The notes: generated by a model from the sequence alone, not told the origin. A stretch of 64,000 nucleotides of DNA from Gammaproteobacteria bacterium (GCA_013817245.1 JACDDA010000006.1:62001-126000), one strand, 5' to 3'. Shown: positions 24,958-35,075, counted from the stretch's first letter. Numbers and translations: made by a program.

Positions 24958-26139
24958 ATGCAGGATGACAGTGTAATGCCTACTTATAAACGGCTCCCCG
25001 TGGCGTTCAGTCATGGTGAAAATGTCTGGCTGTACGATACCGAAGGTCAGCGTTATTTAGATGCGCTCGGCGGCATCGCAGTATGTGCTTTAGGTCATGC
25101 GCATCCTGCTATTAGTCACGCTATCTGCGAACAAGCGGGTCGTTTATTACATTCATCAAACTTGTATGAAATTCCTTTGCAAAGCGCATTAGCCAACAAA
25201 CTCTGTCAGTTAAGTGGTTTAGATAAAGTATTTTTTTGTAACTCAGGCGCAGAAGCGAATGAAACGGCGATTAAAATCGCACGTCGTTACGCGCATCAAC
25301 GCAATATTACGGCGCCCGTGATTGTTGTCATGGAGGGTGCGTTTCATGGTCGTACCTTAGCGACACTCACCGCGACGGCCAATCCAAAAGCGCAAGAAGG
25401 TTTTGGACCTTTAGTCCCAGGGTTTTTACGCGTTGCGTATGACGATATAGCGGCGTTAGAAGCCTTACAAGATTCCAACATCGTCGCCGTTTTAGTAGAA
25501 CCCATTCAAGGCGAAGGTGGCATTCGTGTTCCCCAAACACATTATTTAAAACGTTTGCGTGAATTATGCGATCAACGTCAGTGGTTGCTAATGTTAGATG
25601 AAATTCAAAGCGGTATAGGACGCACCGGACAATGGTTTGCGTTTCAACACGATAATATTTTACCCGATGTCATGACTATCGCTAAAGCGTTAGGTAATGG
25701 TGTGCCGATCGGCGCATGTTTAGCGCGCGGTGTTGCGGCTGAACAATTACAAGCCGGTAGTCATGGCACGACGTTTGGCGGCAACCCTTTAGCTGCACGC
25801 GCGGCGTTAGCAGTGATTGAAACTATTGAAAACGAAAGTTTGATTGTTCGTACTAAAAGTTTAGGCGAACGCATGCTCCGTTATTTTCAAAAGGCTTTTG
25901 CACAACAACCGCGCGTCACCCGAATTCAAGGTAAAGGTTTAATGCTCGGCATTGAACTGGATCGCGATTGTCCTGAATTAGTTACGCTCGCGTTAGCTCG
26001 CAAATTATTAATTAATGTAACGGCGGGTCGTGTGATTCGTTTATTACCACCTTATATTTTGACTGATCAAGCAGCTGATGAGATCGCAGAACAAGTAGTT
26101 GCACTGGTCAATGATTATTTAACTCAGCATCCTGCGTAA
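24958..26139 (+). CDS. argD: Acetylornithine aminotransferase
   Basis: A PLP-dependent class III aminotransferase of 393 residues that makes N-acetylornithine from N-acetylglutamate semialdehyde; many homologues also serve as succinyl-DAP aminotransferase. Motifs: [18 protein letters not shown] (phosphate loop), [35 protein letters not shown] (Asp binding the PLP ring nitrogen), [14 protein letters not shown] (Schiff-base Lys) and [17 protein letters not shown]. An alternative ATG six codons in is possible. argF follows after 10 bases, so the two form an operon. Confidence 0.94.
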   Translation: MQDDSVMPTYKRLPVAFSHGENVWLYDTEGQRYLDALGGIAVCALGHAHPAISHAICEQAGRLLHSSNLYEIPLQSALANKLCQLSGLDKVFFCNSGAEANETAIKIARRYAHQRNITAPVIVVMEGAFHGRTLATLTATANPKAQEGFGPLVPGFLRVAYDDIAALEALQDSNIVAVLVEPIQGEGGIRVPQTHYLKRLRELCDQRQWLLMLDEIQSGIGRTGQWFAFQHDNILPDVMTIAKALGNGVPIGACLARGVAAEQLQAGSHGTTFGGNPLAARAALAVIETIENESLIVRTKSLGERMLRYFQKAFAQQPRVTRIQGKGLMLGIELDRDCPELVTLALARKLLINVTAGRVIRLLPPYILTDQAADEIAEQVVALVNDYLTQHPA

Positions 26140-26149
26140 GGAATTCAGC

Positions 26150-27064
26150 ATGCCGGTACAACATTTTTTAAGTTTATTAGATTTAAGTCCTCAAACATTA
26201 GATGACTTACTGAATCGCGCAATCGAATTAAAACAGTGGCAACATCAAGGTAAAAGTCATACACCGTTACCGCAAAAAGTATTAGGCATGATTTTCGAAA
26301 AAGCCTCTACGCGCACGCGGATTTCTTTTGAAGCCGGCATGATTCAACTGGGCGGCCAAGCCATATTTTTAGCACCCGAACATACTCAACTCGGTCGTGG
26401 CGAACCGATCGCTGATACTGCACGCGTGTTATCACGCATGGTGGATATCATCATGATTCGCACCTTTGCACATAAAACTGCAGAGCAACTGGCCGCGCAT
26501 TCAACCGTACCTGTGATTAATGGTTTAACGGATTTATTTCATCCCTGCCAATTGCTCGCAGATTTACAAACCTATCGCGAACACCGCGGCAGCATTAAAG
26601 ACAAAACTGTGGCATGGATTGGTGACGGCAATAATATGTGCAACTCTTATATTAACGCTGCGCATCAATTTGGTTTTACGCTCAACATTGCTTGCCCCGC
26701 GGGTTATGAACCCTCATCGGCGATACAAGCGATTGCAAAAAATCGTATTAACCTGAGTCACGATCCATTTATTGCTGCGCATAATGCAGACTTAGTGGTA
26801 ACCGATGTCTGGGCCAGTATGGGCAGTGAAAATGAAAAAGCAATCCGCGAACAAGCTTTTAAACAGTATCAAGTCACTAGCGACGTAATGGCCACCGCTC
26901 ACCCCGATGCTTTATTCATGCATTGTTTACCGGCGCATCGCGGCGAAGAAGTAGCGGCTGACGTGATTGATGGAAAACAAAGCGTGGTGTGGGATGAAGC
27001 CGAAAATCGTCTACATGCACAAAAAGCTTTATTAGAATATTTATTAATGACCGCCAAGAAATAA
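26150..27064 (+). CDS. argF: Ornithine carbamoyltransferase
   Basis: 304 residues; makes citrulline from ornithine and carbamoyl phosphate, the latter supplied by carAB at 59-64 kb. Carbamoyl-phosphate site [15 protein letters not shown], then [23 protein letters not shown], the ornithine loop (DVWASMGSE) and [12 protein letters not shown] with the catalytic Cys. It works as a cytoplasmic trimer. It is co-directional with argD, 10 bases behind it. The hairpin downstream has its T-run on the other strand, so argF termination is weaker. Confidence 0.95.
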   Translation: MPVQHFLSLLDLSPQTLDDLLNRAIELKQWQHQGKSHTPLPQKVLGMIFEKASTRTRISFEAGMIQLGGQAIFLAPEHTQLGRGEPIADTARVLSRMVDIIMIRTFAHKTAEQLAAHSTVPVINGLTDLFHPCQLLADLQTYREHRGSIKDKTVAWIGDGNNMCNSYINAAHQFGFTLNIACPAGYEPSSAIQAIAKNRINLSHDPFIAAHNADLVVTDVWASMGSENEKAIREQAFKQYQVTSDVMATAHPDALFMHCLPAHRGEEVAADVIDGKQSVVWDEAENRLHAQKALLEYLLMTAKK

Positions 27065-27087
27065 AAACGCCCGCAAGCTGCGGGCGT
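27061..27087 (-). terminator. Terminator of the phoU-pst transcript
   Basis: ACGCCCGCA and TGCGGGCGT form a 9-base stem with a 3-base loop. On the minus strand it is followed by TTTTTAT, so it serves phoU. It sits between the convergent argF and phoU and may also affect argF. Confidence 0.8.
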
Positions 27088-27134
27088 AATATTAAAATTT
27101 ATCTAAAAATTAATAATTATAATATTTATAAAAA

Positions 27135-27848
27135 TTAAGAACGGCCGTGTACAACTGCTTCAATTTGTTCCAAGCTAACGTGACGCACGTCTTTACCTTT
27201 CACCATAAAAATTACATATTCACAAATGTTCTTGGCGTGATCGCCAATACGCTCTAAAGCGCGAGCGCACCACATCACTTGTAACACATGACGAATCGAA
27301 CGCGGATCTTCCATCATATAAGTAATTAACTGACGCATTAAGCCTTCAAACTCAGTATTCACAGCCTCGTCTTCTGCGGCCACACGTACCGCTTGTACAT
27401 CGTCCATACGCGCAAAGGCATCTAACGCATCGTGCAATTCTTTACGCACGTGATGACCCAGATGTTTAAGCTGCGTAAAATAACCAGGTGCACGATCTGT
27501 AGTGGCTAACTCTACTGAAAAACGTCCAATTTTTTCAGCTTCATCACCAATACGTTCTAAATCAGTAATCGTTTTTAATATCGCAACGATTGCACGCAAA
27601 TCACTCGCCGCAGGCTGACGCAGTGCAATAACTTTTGTGCACAGTTCATCAATCTCTACTTCCATAGCATTTACTTTAAAATCAGACGCCGCCACGATAC
27701 CGCCTAAAGCGCCATCACTATCAATTAATGCCTTTAAACCATCGGCCACTTGTTTTTCTACCAAGCCACCCATCGCGAGTACTTTATTGCGTACCATTTC
27801 CATGTCTTGTTCGAACTGATGCGAAGTATGTCCGCCTAATTTATTCAT
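27135..27848 (-). CDS. phoU: Phosphate signalling protein PhoU
   Basis: 237 residues of two tandem three-helix PhoU domains; the repeated pattern appears as [20 protein letters not shown] in the first half and [19 protein letters not shown] in the second, each with the metal-binding E-x-x-x-D type motif. PhoU links the Pst transporter state to PhoR and holds the Pho regulon off when phosphate is plentiful. It is last in the minus-strand pst run, 45 bases after pstB. Confidence 0.95.
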   Translation of the reverse strand: MNKLGGHTSHQFEQDMEMVRNKVLAMGGLVEKQVADGLKALIDSDGALGGIVAASDFKVNAMEVEIDELCTKVIALRQPAASDLRAIVAILKTITDLERIGDEAEKIGRFSVELATTDRAPGYFTQLKHLGHHVRKELHDALDAFARMDDVQAVRVAAEDEAVNTEFEGLMRQLITYMMEDPRSIRHVLQVMWCARALERIGDHAKNICEYVIFMVKGKDVRHVSLEQIEAVVHGRS

Positions 27849-27893
27849 AAACGTATCCCTTAAACTGTAGTGACGGTTACAATCGAAATGGTT

Positions 27894-28760
27894 TTAACCA
27901 AAACGGCCCGTAATATAATCTTCTGTTAATTTATGCGATGGATTCGTGAAAATATCAGACGTTGTACCTACTTCAATTAAACGTCCCATATGAAAGTAGG
28001 CTGTGCGTTGCGATACACGTGCGGCTTGTTGCATAGAATGCGTCACAATCGCAATGGTGTAGTTCTGCCGTAACTCGGTCATCAACTCTTCAATTTTAGC
28101 AGTGGCAATAGGATCTAATGCCGAACAAGGTTCATCCATTAAAATCACATCAGGACTAACTGCAATGGTGCGCGCAATACATAAACGTTGTTGTTGACCA
28201 CCTGACAAACCCGTGCCGGCTTGATCTAAACGATCTTTAACTTCATTCCATAAACCCGCTCTTTCCAACGACGTCGTCACAATTTCATCTAGTTCTGCTT
28301 TGTGTTCTGCTAAACCATGAATGCGGGGACCATAAGCAACATTGTCATAAATTGATTTAGGAAAAGGATTCGGTTTTTGGAAGACCATACCGATGCGGGC
28401 GCGCAACGGTACTACATCTAATTTTTTATCATGAATATCTTGGCCATCTAATTCAATTTTACCGGTCACACGACAGCTATCAATCGTATCATTCATGCGA
28501 TTTAAGCAACGTAAAAAAGTTGATTTGCCGCAACCTGATGGGCCAATCATCGCAATCACTTGATTCGCGCCAATATCCAAACTGACATTTTGAATAGCTT
28601 GTTTTTCGCCGTAATACACATTGACATCACGGATCACCATACGCGGATTAGCGGCGGTAATGTCACCGACTGTGCCCTCAAACGCAATATCTTGACCACC
28701 AGAAAAATCACTCATTTTGCTCTCACCTATATCAAAGGCACTTGATGCTACTGTGCTCAT
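27894..28760 (-). CDS. pstB: Phosphate ABC transporter ATPase PstB
   Basis: 288 residues; Walker [21 protein letters not shown]-loop [20 protein letters not shown], signature [16 protein letters not shown], Walker [14 protein letters not shown] and the H-loop [11 protein letters not shown]. It powers phosphate import together with PstA and PstC. The N-terminal 35 residues before [17 protein letters not shown] are longer than in E. coli; the ATG at 28760 has AGGAA upstream, so the extension is probably real. pstA lies 34 bases upstream. Confidence 0.95.
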   Translation of the reverse strand: MSTVASSAFDIGESKMSDFSGGQDIAFEGTVGDITAANPRMVIRDVNVYYGEKQAIQNVSLDIGANQVIAMIGPSGCGKSTFLRCLNRMNDTIDSCRVTGKIELDGQDIHDKKLDVVPLRARIGMVFQKPNPFPKSIYDNVAYGPRIHGLAEHKAELDEIVTTSLERAGLWNEVKDRLDQAGTGLSGGQQQRLCIARTIAVSPDVILMDEPCSALDPIATAKIEELMTELRQNYTIAIVTHSMQQAARVSQRTAYFHMGRLIEVGTTSDIFTNPSHKLTEDYITGRFG

Positions 28761-28794
28761 ATTTTATTCCTCATCTAACATCGTATCAAAAGGC

Positions 28795-30084
28795 TTACCA
28801 ACGGCGCTCAAATCTTTTACGTAATAAGACCGCGAATAAATTCATCGTTACTAAAAAAGCCAACAAAACCATAATCGCCGCCGAGGTCAATGCCACAAAA
28901 CCTCGTTCTGGACTATCAGACCACAAATAAATTTGTACCGGCAACACGGTTGCTGCTGACAATGGATCAGTAGGAATATCAACAATAAAAGCGACCATAC
29001 CAATCATTAACAACGGTGCTGTTTCACCTAACGCATGGGCAACACCAATAATGGCGCCAGTTAACATGCCTGGCATTGCTAACGGTAATACGTGATGCGT
29101 AACAACTTGCATCTTTGATGCACCAATACCGAGTGCTGCTTCTCGAATAGAAGGTGGTACGGATTTAATTGCAGCACGACCGGCGATAATAATCGTCGGC
29201 AATGTCACCAACGCCAACACAATACCGCCCACTAACGGCACCGAGCGCGGCATGCCAAAGAAATTTAAAAATACCGCTAGACCCAATAAACCGAATACGA
29301 CAGAAGGCACTGCAGCAAGATTATTGATATTGACTTCAATCATGTCAGTCCAAATATTTTTAGGCGCAAATTCTTCCAAATAAATTGCGGCCGCAATACC
29401 AATGGGGAATGCCAACAACAAGGTCACTAAAATCGTATACAAAGAACCAATTAACGCGCCTTTAATGCCTGCTAATTCTGGATCGCGCGAATCACCGGCA
29501 GTAAATAAGGTCCAGTTAAAGCGGGCTTCAATAGCATTTTCTTGTTCTAACTGTTTTAACCACGTTAATTGATTATCATTTAAACGACGATCAGCTTCAG
29601 CGCCCGTCGTGTCCATCAAACCTTTATGATAGGTGTCGACGTCATCATCAGCCAATATCCAAATACTTTTTTGCGTGTTTAACCATTGTGGATTATCTAG
29701 AAATTGATCGCTTAATTTATAAGAAGCACCTGTACTGACCATGCTATTAAGCTGTCTTTTTGCTGCTCTATCAGTAGCCTCCGGAAATTTATTCCGTAAC
29801 GCTTCTCTAATCACGCCTTGAAAATCAGCTTGTTGAACAGCTGCTTTATCATTGACATCATTAATACCTAAGGTAGCCGCATCAAAAACGATATCTAGCT
29901 TAATGTAGGTTTGATAAAACGCAGGCAAACCGCTACTGACTATAGACGTCAATAAAGTCGCTAAAAAACCTAAAGCTAAAATAATCGACAATAAACCTAA
30001 AAAACGGAAGCGTCGTTCAGAACGATAGCGTTTTTTCAAACTCGCTTCGACGCGTTCTGCGGTATTTTTAATTTTATTACTCAT
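28795..30084 (-). CDS. pstA: Phosphate permease subunit PstA, long form
   Basis: 429 residues against about 296 in E. coli. After the first membrane helix (about 28-50) comes an extra region of roughly 130 residues, largely hydrophilic and probably periplasmic, that resembles the DUF3333 extension of some PstA proteins; the six-helix permease core begins near GALIGSLYTILVTLLLAFP. The cytoplasmic coupling motif is EAALGIGASKMQVVTHHVLPLA. The ATG has GGGAG upstream and overlaps the pstC end by 8 bases. Confidence 0.93.
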   Translation of the reverse strand: MSNKIKNTAERVEASLKKRYRSERRFRFLGLLSIILALGFLATLLTSIVSSGLPAFYQTYIKLDIVFDAATLGINDVNDKAAVQQADFQGVIREALRNKFPEATDRAAKRQLNSMVSTGASYKLSDQFLDNPQWLNTQKSIWILADDDVDTYHKGLMDTTGAEADRRLNDNQLTWLKQLEQENAIEARFNWTLFTAGDSRDPELAGIKGALIGSLYTILVTLLLAFPIGIAAAIYLEEFAPKNIWTDMIEVNINNLAAVPSVVFGLLGLAVFLNFFGMPRSVPLVGGIVLALVTLPTIIIAGRAAIKSVPPSIREAALGIGASKMQVVTHHVLPLAMPGMLTGAIIGVAHALGETAPLLMIGMVAFIVDIPTDPLSAATVLPVQIYLWSDSPERGFVALTSAAIMVLLAFLVTMNLFAVLLRKRFERRW

Positions 30085-31465
30085 ACTGCTCCCGATATTT
30101 CTTCACTATATGTAATGCAAATATATTCAAACACAAAGTAATAAAGAACAACAACAAACCTAAGGCAAATGCCGCTAAGGTTTTCGGACTATCAAATTCT
30201 TGATCACCTACTAACAACGTCACAATCTGCACTGTCACCGTGGTTACCGATTCCAATGGATTCGCGGTTAGTTTTGCCGATAGACCAGCGGCCATTACTA
30301 CAATCATGGTTTCACCAATCGCTCGCGAAGCCGCTAACAAAATACCGCCCATCACACCGGGTAAGGCCGCGGGCAATACCACTTGGCGTATCGTTTCTGA
30401 ACGAGTAGAACCCAACGCATACGCGCCATCGCGTAATGATTGCGGCACTGCATTTATCACGTCATCTGATAATGATGAAACAAACGGAATAATCATAATC
30501 CCCATGACCACGCCTGCGGCTAGCGCACTTTCCGATGACACATCTAATCCCATCGATGTACCCCAACTACGAAACAGCGGAGCAACAACTAACACTGCAA
30601 AAAAACCGTACACCACGGTAGGAATACCGGCCAACACTTCGATTAATGGTTTTACATAAGTACGCACACGCTTATCGGCATACTCTGCCAAATAAATTGC
30701 CGACATTAATCCAACAGGGACTGCAACCACCATCGCGATAAATGAAATTAATAAAGTACCTGCCACCAACGGCACGGTACCAAAAGCACCTGACGAACCC
30801 TCTTGATCGGCACGAATCGCCATTTGTGGTGACCATTGCAAACCAAATAAGAATTCAGTCAGTGGCACTATTTGGAAAAAGCGAATCGATTCAAATAAAA
30901 CCGATAACAAAATACCTAACGTCGTTAAAACCGCAATAGTTGAACTTAAAATTAAAAAAAGTTTAATAAAGGTTTCAACATGGGTGCGTGCGCGTAAGGT
31001 CGGTCGAATCCGACTAAACGTTAAACCGGCGCCCAACGCTGCAATTAATAAAACCAACACAGCTTTAGCTGCGTCAGCCGTCTGCACTAAGGATTTATAA
31101 CGTTGTGCAGCCGCTTGGATAAATTCTTCGTAACTGGATAAATTTTCAACACTGCTTTGTGCAGCATTTTTAATATCATTAATTACCAAACTCATTCTTG
31201 CGTCGTCTAAATGCGCTTGTTCCGCAGGTAATTCACGGACTACTAATTGAGTAATAATTTGATCTTGAAATACCATCCAAACCAACAAAAACAACACCGC
31301 AGGTACGGCGCACCATAATGCGGTTAGATGGCCGTAATAGCCCGGTAACGCTGCTAAGTCGCGCGTTTTACCAGGGCCAACGACCGCGAGCGAACGCTTT
31401 AATCCAAAATAATAAGCTAACAGTGTGCAGCCGAGAATCAGCAAAACCAATGTTGATGTATTCAT
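30077..31465 (-). CDS. pstC: Phosphate permease subunit PstC, long form
   Basis: 462 residues, longer than E. coli PstC (about 319). Two N-terminal hydrophobic helices bracket an extra segment of about 90 residues with helical, charged content (RELPAEQAHLDDARMSLVINDIK), and another helix follows before the core. The core has AVPVGLMSAIYLAEYADKRVR and the coupling loop DGAYALGSTRSETIRQVVLPAALPG. It overlaps pstA by 8 bases. An intrinsic terminator in the 154-base pstS-pstC gap suggests that the permease genes are expressed less than pstS. Confidence 0.93.
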   Translation of the reverse strand: MNTSTLVLLILGCTLLAYYFGLKRSLAVVGPGKTRDLAALPGYYGHLTALWCAVPAVLFLLVWMVFQDQIITQLVVRELPAEQAHLDDARMSLVINDIKNAAQSSVENLSSYEEFIQAAAQRYKSLVQTADAAKAVLVLLIAALGAGLTFSRIRPTLRARTHVETFIKLFLILSSTIAVLTTLGILLSVLFESIRFFQIVPLTEFLFGLQWSPQMAIRADQEGSSGAFGTVPLVAGTLLISFIAMVVAVPVGLMSAIYLAEYADKRVRTYVKPLIEVLAGIPTVVYGFFAVLVVAPLFRSWGTSMGLDVSSESALAAGVVMGIMIIPFVSSLSDDVINAVPQSLRDGAYALGSTRSETIRQVVLPAALPGVMGGILLAASRAIGETMIVVMAAGLSAKLTANPLESVTTVTVQIVTLLVGDQEFDSPKTLAAFALGLLLFFITLCLNIFALHIVKKYREQYE

Positions 31466-31529
31466 ATGTTTTTCTATCCAAATCTACAATTGCTAAACGA
31501 ATTATAAAATTGCATCGCTTTTTAACACT

Positions 31530-31560
31530 TAAAAAACTGGGCGATTCATCACCGCCCAGT
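31530..31560 (-). terminator. Intrinsic terminator between pstS and pstC
   Basis: On the minus strand ACTGGGCGG and CGCCCAGT pair around an 8-base loop and are followed by TTTTTTAAG. It lies 60 bases after the pstS stop and 65 before the pstC start. Partial read-through would yield many pstS transcripts and fewer pstCAB-phoU transcripts. Confidence 0.8.
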
Positions 31561-31619
31561 CATTTTTAGATCGCTCATCCTTGTGCACTGTGTTATTCAC
31601 ACCGTAATTTTTCAAATAA

Positions 31620-32672
31620 TTATTTCAATTCTTTACTATAGAGCTTGGTTTTAGCTTTAACACTAGACACTACAGCTTTGTATTTATCAGCTGGCAACGG
31701 TACTAAACCACGTTCGGTTAAGTAGCCTTCTTCGCCCATCGCTTTTTCGCTGATGAACTCTTCAACGTATTCAAACAAACCTCGTACACGACCGATATGG
31801 TCTTTCTTCACATAGAAGAACATAGGACGCGCAATAGGATATTTGCCAGAAGCGATACTTTCAAAAGTAGGTGCATTACCATCAATAATAGAACCCTGAA
31901 CCTTGTCAGCATTTTGATCTAAGAAACTAAAACCAAACACGCCTAAAGCATGCGGGTTCGCGCCTAATTTTTGTACGATTAAGTTATCGTTTTCACCGGC
32001 TTCGATGTAATGACCATCTTCACGCAACGTGCGGCAAGATTTTTCCCAGGCTTTTTTATCGATAATGAGGGTTTTCACTGCAGGAACTTTTTTGCAGCCG
32101 CCTTCGATTGCCAATTCATTGAAAGAATCACGGGTACCTGAAGTAGGCGGCGGTCCGATAACTTCAATTTTTTCTTTAGGCAAGCTTGGGTTTACATCGC
32201 TCCACAACTTATTGGGATTAGGAATCATTTTTTTGCCGGCTGCATCGGGCACTTCACGTGCTAATGCCAAATAAAGATCCTTCAAGCTAATGTTCCATTG
32301 TTTAGCGGTTTTTGAATTTGCAATTACAATGCCGTCATAACCAATTGGAACTTCAATAATATCTTTCACGCCATTTTCACGGCATTTTTCGAATTCGCTT
32401 AATTTAATACGACGTGACGCATTCGCTATATCAGCATACTCAACGCCTACACCTTCGCAAAACAATTTCAAACTACCACCGGTACCGTGTGATTCCACTT
32501 TAGGGGTTTTAAAGCCACTGCTTTTACCAAATTTTTCAGCAACGACTGTTGAAAAAGGATAAACAGTTGAAGAGCTAACAATAAATACATAATCACGAGC
32601 TGCTGCCAACGCGCTGGTTGACATAACGGCCAACAACGAAAGCGCTGTCACTGCTGTTAATAGTTTTTTCAC
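31620..32672 (-). CDS. pstS: Phosphate-binding periplasmic protein PstS
   Basis: I choose the GTG at 32672: GGAGG lies 5 bases before it, and it gives a clean signal peptide (MKKLLTAVTALSLLAVMS, cleavage near STSALA). An ATG 11 codons upstream would disrupt both. The mature protein has 350 residues including the signal and shows the phosphate-site blocks VSSSTVYPFSTVVAEKF, GTGGSLKLFCEGVG, NASRRIK and PPTSGTRDSFNELAIEGGC. It delivers phosphate to PstCA. A PhoB box with a -10 lies about 190 bases upstream, and the leader contains a long inverted repeat. Confidence 0.92.
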   Translation of the reverse strand: MKKLLTAVTALSLLAVMSTSALAAARDYVFIVSSSTVYPFSTVVAEKFGKSSGFKTPKVESHGTGGSLKLFCEGVGVEYADIANASRRIKLSEFEKCRENGVKDIIEVPIGYDGIVIANSKTAKQWNISLKDLYLALAREVPDAAGKKMIPNPNKLWSDVNPSLPKEKIEVIGPPPTSGTRDSFNELAIEGGCKKVPAVKTLIIDKKAWEKSCRTLREDGHYIEAGENDNLIVQKLGANPHALGVFGFSFLDQNADKVQGSIIDGNAPTFESIASGKYPIARPMFFYVKKDHIGRVRGLFEYVEEFISEKAMGEEGYLTERGLVPLPADKYKAVVSSVKAKTKLYSKELK

Positions 32673-32705
32673 AAGAACCTCCAAAAAAGACATTAGAAAG
32701 AACAA

Positions 32706-32807
32706 GAACCACTAAGTAGAGCGACTTTCACTGCATCAAAAGAAACTGCGGGGGAACAGTATTTACATCCATTTACACAGCAGCGAAAGTCTCTCACTTA
32801 GAGGTTC
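32706..32807 (-). repeat. Long inverted repeat in the pstS leader
   Basis: The arms 32706-32734 and 32780-32807 are complementary over about 28 bases with two mismatches and a one-base slip (GAACC...ACTAAGT...GACTTTC...CTGC against its reverse). The loop is 45 bases. It lies between the predicted pstS transcript start (about 32837) and the GTG, so it would fold in the pstS mRNA leader. Confidence 0.75.
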
Positions 32808-32843
32808 CCGTACTGGCTGGCAGTGTCCATTTACCGCGTAACA

Positions 32844-32877
32844 AGTGTATGTATTAAATGTGACAGATTTGTTACAA
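32844..32877 (-). promoter_or_regulatory. PhoB box and -10 of pstS
   Basis: Minus-strand TTGTAACAAATCTGTCAC (32877-32860) matches the E. coli Pho box CTGTCATAWAWCTGTCAY at 15 of 18 positions. After exactly 10 bases comes TACACT (32849-32844) as -10. The 10-base spacing equals that of E. coli phoA. Confidence 0.75.
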
Positions 32878-32897
32878 AAACCGGTTTTTAGGTCTGC

Positions 32898-34202
32898 CTA
32901 GCGCGGTTGCACCACGACCCGATGCGCTGGAAAAACGACCCGGAATTGGCTGCCCACGCCGGCCGTGCTGTGAATATCAAAAGTCGCTTGGTGACGGGCA
33001 ACGACGTGTTTAACAATTGATAAACCCAAGCCACTACCGCCTTTATCCCGCGCCCGACCGGCATCAACGCGATAAAAACGTTCGGTTAACCGCGGTATAT
33101 GCTCTATCGGAATGCCGGGACCTTGGTCAATCACTTCAAAAATCGCACCCTGTTCACCGTGCAAATGCCAATGCACTTGCACCGCCGTATCGGCAGGCGT
33201 GTGTCGAATAGCGTTGTAAACCAGATTTGATAATAAACTGCGCAATTCCGTGTCGGCGCCCAATAGACACAGGCTTTCATCCACGTCCCAGGTCAGTTTA
33301 TGCCCCGTATTGGCTGTCAGATGCAGGGCTTCTTCGCGCAAACTCGCCAATATAGAAGGCACATGGACACGTTGTTCGGGGGCCGCGCGGCCATCGTTTT
33401 CAAGGCGAGATAATTCTAATAAATCATGCACGATGTGTTGCAAACGCAAACCTTGTTGACGCACCGAACGCAAAATATGACGTTGTTCTTCATCAAAACT
33501 TTCGTCATCGGCCAAGGTTTCAAGATAGCCTGTCATCACGGTCAGCGGTGTGCGTAGTTCATGCGACACATTGGCCACAAAATCTTTGCGCATGGTTTGC
33601 GCGCGCATTAAGGTGCTGACATCACGCGCAGTAAACAAACGCGAATCATCAGCAAACCGAATCACGCGGATGTTTAAGGTCATGCGTTCATCAACAGGCG
33701 CCAATAAATTCAAGGTTTCTTCCGTATCAGGACCGGTAATATATTCATGAAACGCAGGATCACGAATCAAGTTATCAATGCGTTGACCAAAATCTTGCGG
33801 CGTGCGAATGCCGAGTAATTGCTCAGCGGTATTATTAGCCCATTCGATTTCTAAATTATTGCGCAATAAAACCGTGGCATCGGGTAATGCGGCGGCAGTG
33901 GCTTGAAAACGTTGTAACACTTGGCGTAGATGTTGTTTGCGTTGTTGATGTCGACGTTGAATGCGAAACACATAACGCGCCAGTTGTTCCCATACGCCTG
34001 AAAAATCCGGTACTCGATCAATATCTGCACCACTTTCTAACCAACGGGATAAGCGTTTCGCTTGATAAAAATGCCAGGCCAACAATAAGGCCGATGCCAC
34101 TCCTAAGCCTAAACTCCACAATCCTGTCAATAAACCGAATAACAATGCGAAAAAAAGCGCAACTACAATGCGCCAGCGTTCGACAATCCAATATTCGATC
34201 AT
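32898..34202 (-). CDS. phoR: Phosphate regulon sensor kinase PhoR
   Basis: 434 residues. Two membrane helices near the N-terminus (about 12-45), a linker, a PAS domain (about 95-200; ATVLLRNNLEIEWANNTAEQLLG), then HisKA with FVANVSHELRTPLTVMTGYLE (phospho-His) and the HATPase domain with NLVYNAIRHTP (N box), VIDQGPGIP (G1) and GGSGLGLSIVKH (G2). In the phosphate-starved state it phosphorylates PhoB; it is controlled by Pst and PhoU. phoB lies 57 bases upstream in transcription order, so phoB-phoR are co-transcribed. Confidence 0.95.
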   Translation of the reverse strand: MIEYWIVERWRIVVALFFALLFGLLTGLWSLGLGVASALLLAWHFYQAKRLSRWLESGADIDRVPDFSGVWEQLARYVFRIQRRHQQRKQHLRQVLQRFQATAAALPDATVLLRNNLEIEWANNTAEQLLGIRTPQDFGQRIDNLIRDPAFHEYITGPDTEETLNLLAPVDERMTLNIRVIRFADDSRLFTARDVSTLMRAQTMRKDFVANVSHELRTPLTVMTGYLETLADDESFDEEQRHILRSVRQQGLRLQHIVHDLLELSRLENDGRAAPEQRVHVPSILASLREEALHLTANTGHKLTWDVDESLCLLGADTELRSLLSNLVYNAIRHTPADTAVQVHWHLHGEQGAIFEVIDQGPGIPIEHIPRLTERFYRVDAGRARDKGGSGLGLSIVKHVVARHQATFDIHSTAGVGSQFRVVFPAHRVVVQPR

Positions 34203-34259
34203 AAGTAATAGCCGTTGCTGTTGAGTATGTTGTTAACGTCGTAAAGCTGAATCTTGCTT

Positions 34260-34970
34260 TCACTTAAAAGAAAAGCGATAACCCGACCCGCGTACCGTTT
34301 GAATTAAAGCATCGAAATTATACGGCTTTAAGAGCTTGCGTAGGCGTAAAACATGCACGTCGACGGTACGATCTTCGACATAGGCATTGCGCCCCCAGAC
34401 GTGATCTAACAATTGCGCGCGATTATAAACACGATCAGGGTGATTCATAAAAAATTGCAGTAAACGAAATTCGGTCGGACCCATGTTAATTTCTTTATTT
34501 TTCGCTAAGACTCGATGCGCACTAGGATCTAAAACTAAATCGCCAAACGCCAAGGAAATCCCTTGTTCCGTAGGTTCTATGCGCCGTAATAAAGCGCGAA
34601 TACGGGCGACGAGTTCTTTGGGTGAAAAAGGTTTGGTTAAATAATCGTCGGCACCTGAATCTAGCCCGTGGACTTTATCGTCTTCATCGCCACGGGCGGT
34701 CAACATAATGATCGGAATTTGGCGGGTCAATTCATCGCGTTTAAAACGGCGGATTAATTCGATGCCACTGACGTCGGGTAACATCCAATCCATCAAAATC
34801 ACATCGGGCAATTTATCCGCAAGCTGCACTTGCGCCCGCTGCCCATCGGCAGCTTCTAAACACTCCAAACCTGCACGGCGCAAGGCAAAACTAATCATTT
34901 CCCGAATCGCTTGTTCGTCTTCAACGATCAATACGCGTTTGCCGCTCATTGCATTGTTCATAGCATTCAT
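34260..34970 (-). CDS. phoB: Phosphate response regulator PhoB
   Basis: 236 residues: a receiver domain (VLIVEDEQAIRE with the acidic pair, DVILMDWMLPD with the phospho-Asp, IIMLTARGDE, YLTKPFSPKEL) and an OmpR-type winged-helix DNA-binding domain (GPTEFRLLQFFMNHPDRVYNR, EDRTVDVHVLRLRKLL, TVRGSGYRFS). Three in-frame ATGs occur close together; 34970 or 34949 could be used. A Pho box and good -10 lie about 70-105 bases upstream, indicating autoregulation. Confidence 0.95.
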   Translation of the reverse strand: MNAMNNAMSGKRVLIVEDEQAIREMISFALRRAGLECLEAADGQRAQVQLADKLPDVILMDWMLPDVSGIELIRRFKRDELTRQIPIIMLTARGDEDDKVHGLDSGADDYLTKPFSPKELVARIRALLRRIEPTEQGISLAFGDLVLDPSAHRVLAKNKEINMGPTEFRLLQFFMNHPDRVYNRAQLLDHVWGRNAYVEDRTVDVHVLRLRKLLKPYNFDALIQTVRGSGYRFSFK

Positions 34971-35041
34971 ACGATATCGTTCCCTAATGTTAACCCTAGC
35001 TAGACCCGATGCAACAGCATCGAACCTTTTTAGCAGGGCTG

Positions 35042-35075
35042 ATTCTATGAAGCGAAAATGACAATTCCGTGACAG
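35042..35075 (-). promoter_or_regulatory. PhoB box and -10 of phoB
   Basis: Minus-strand CTGTCACGGAATTGTCAT (35075-35058) has both 7-base half-sites of a Pho box (CTGTCA and TTGTCA in 11-base register). Ten bases later TAGAAT (35047-35042) matches the -10 consensus at 5 of 6 positions. This predicts autoregulation of phoBR. Confidence 0.75.

Noticed and set aside
27849-27893. Additional Pho box before phoU
   Set aside because: TTGTAACCGTCACTACAG lacks the 11-base register of the half-sites.
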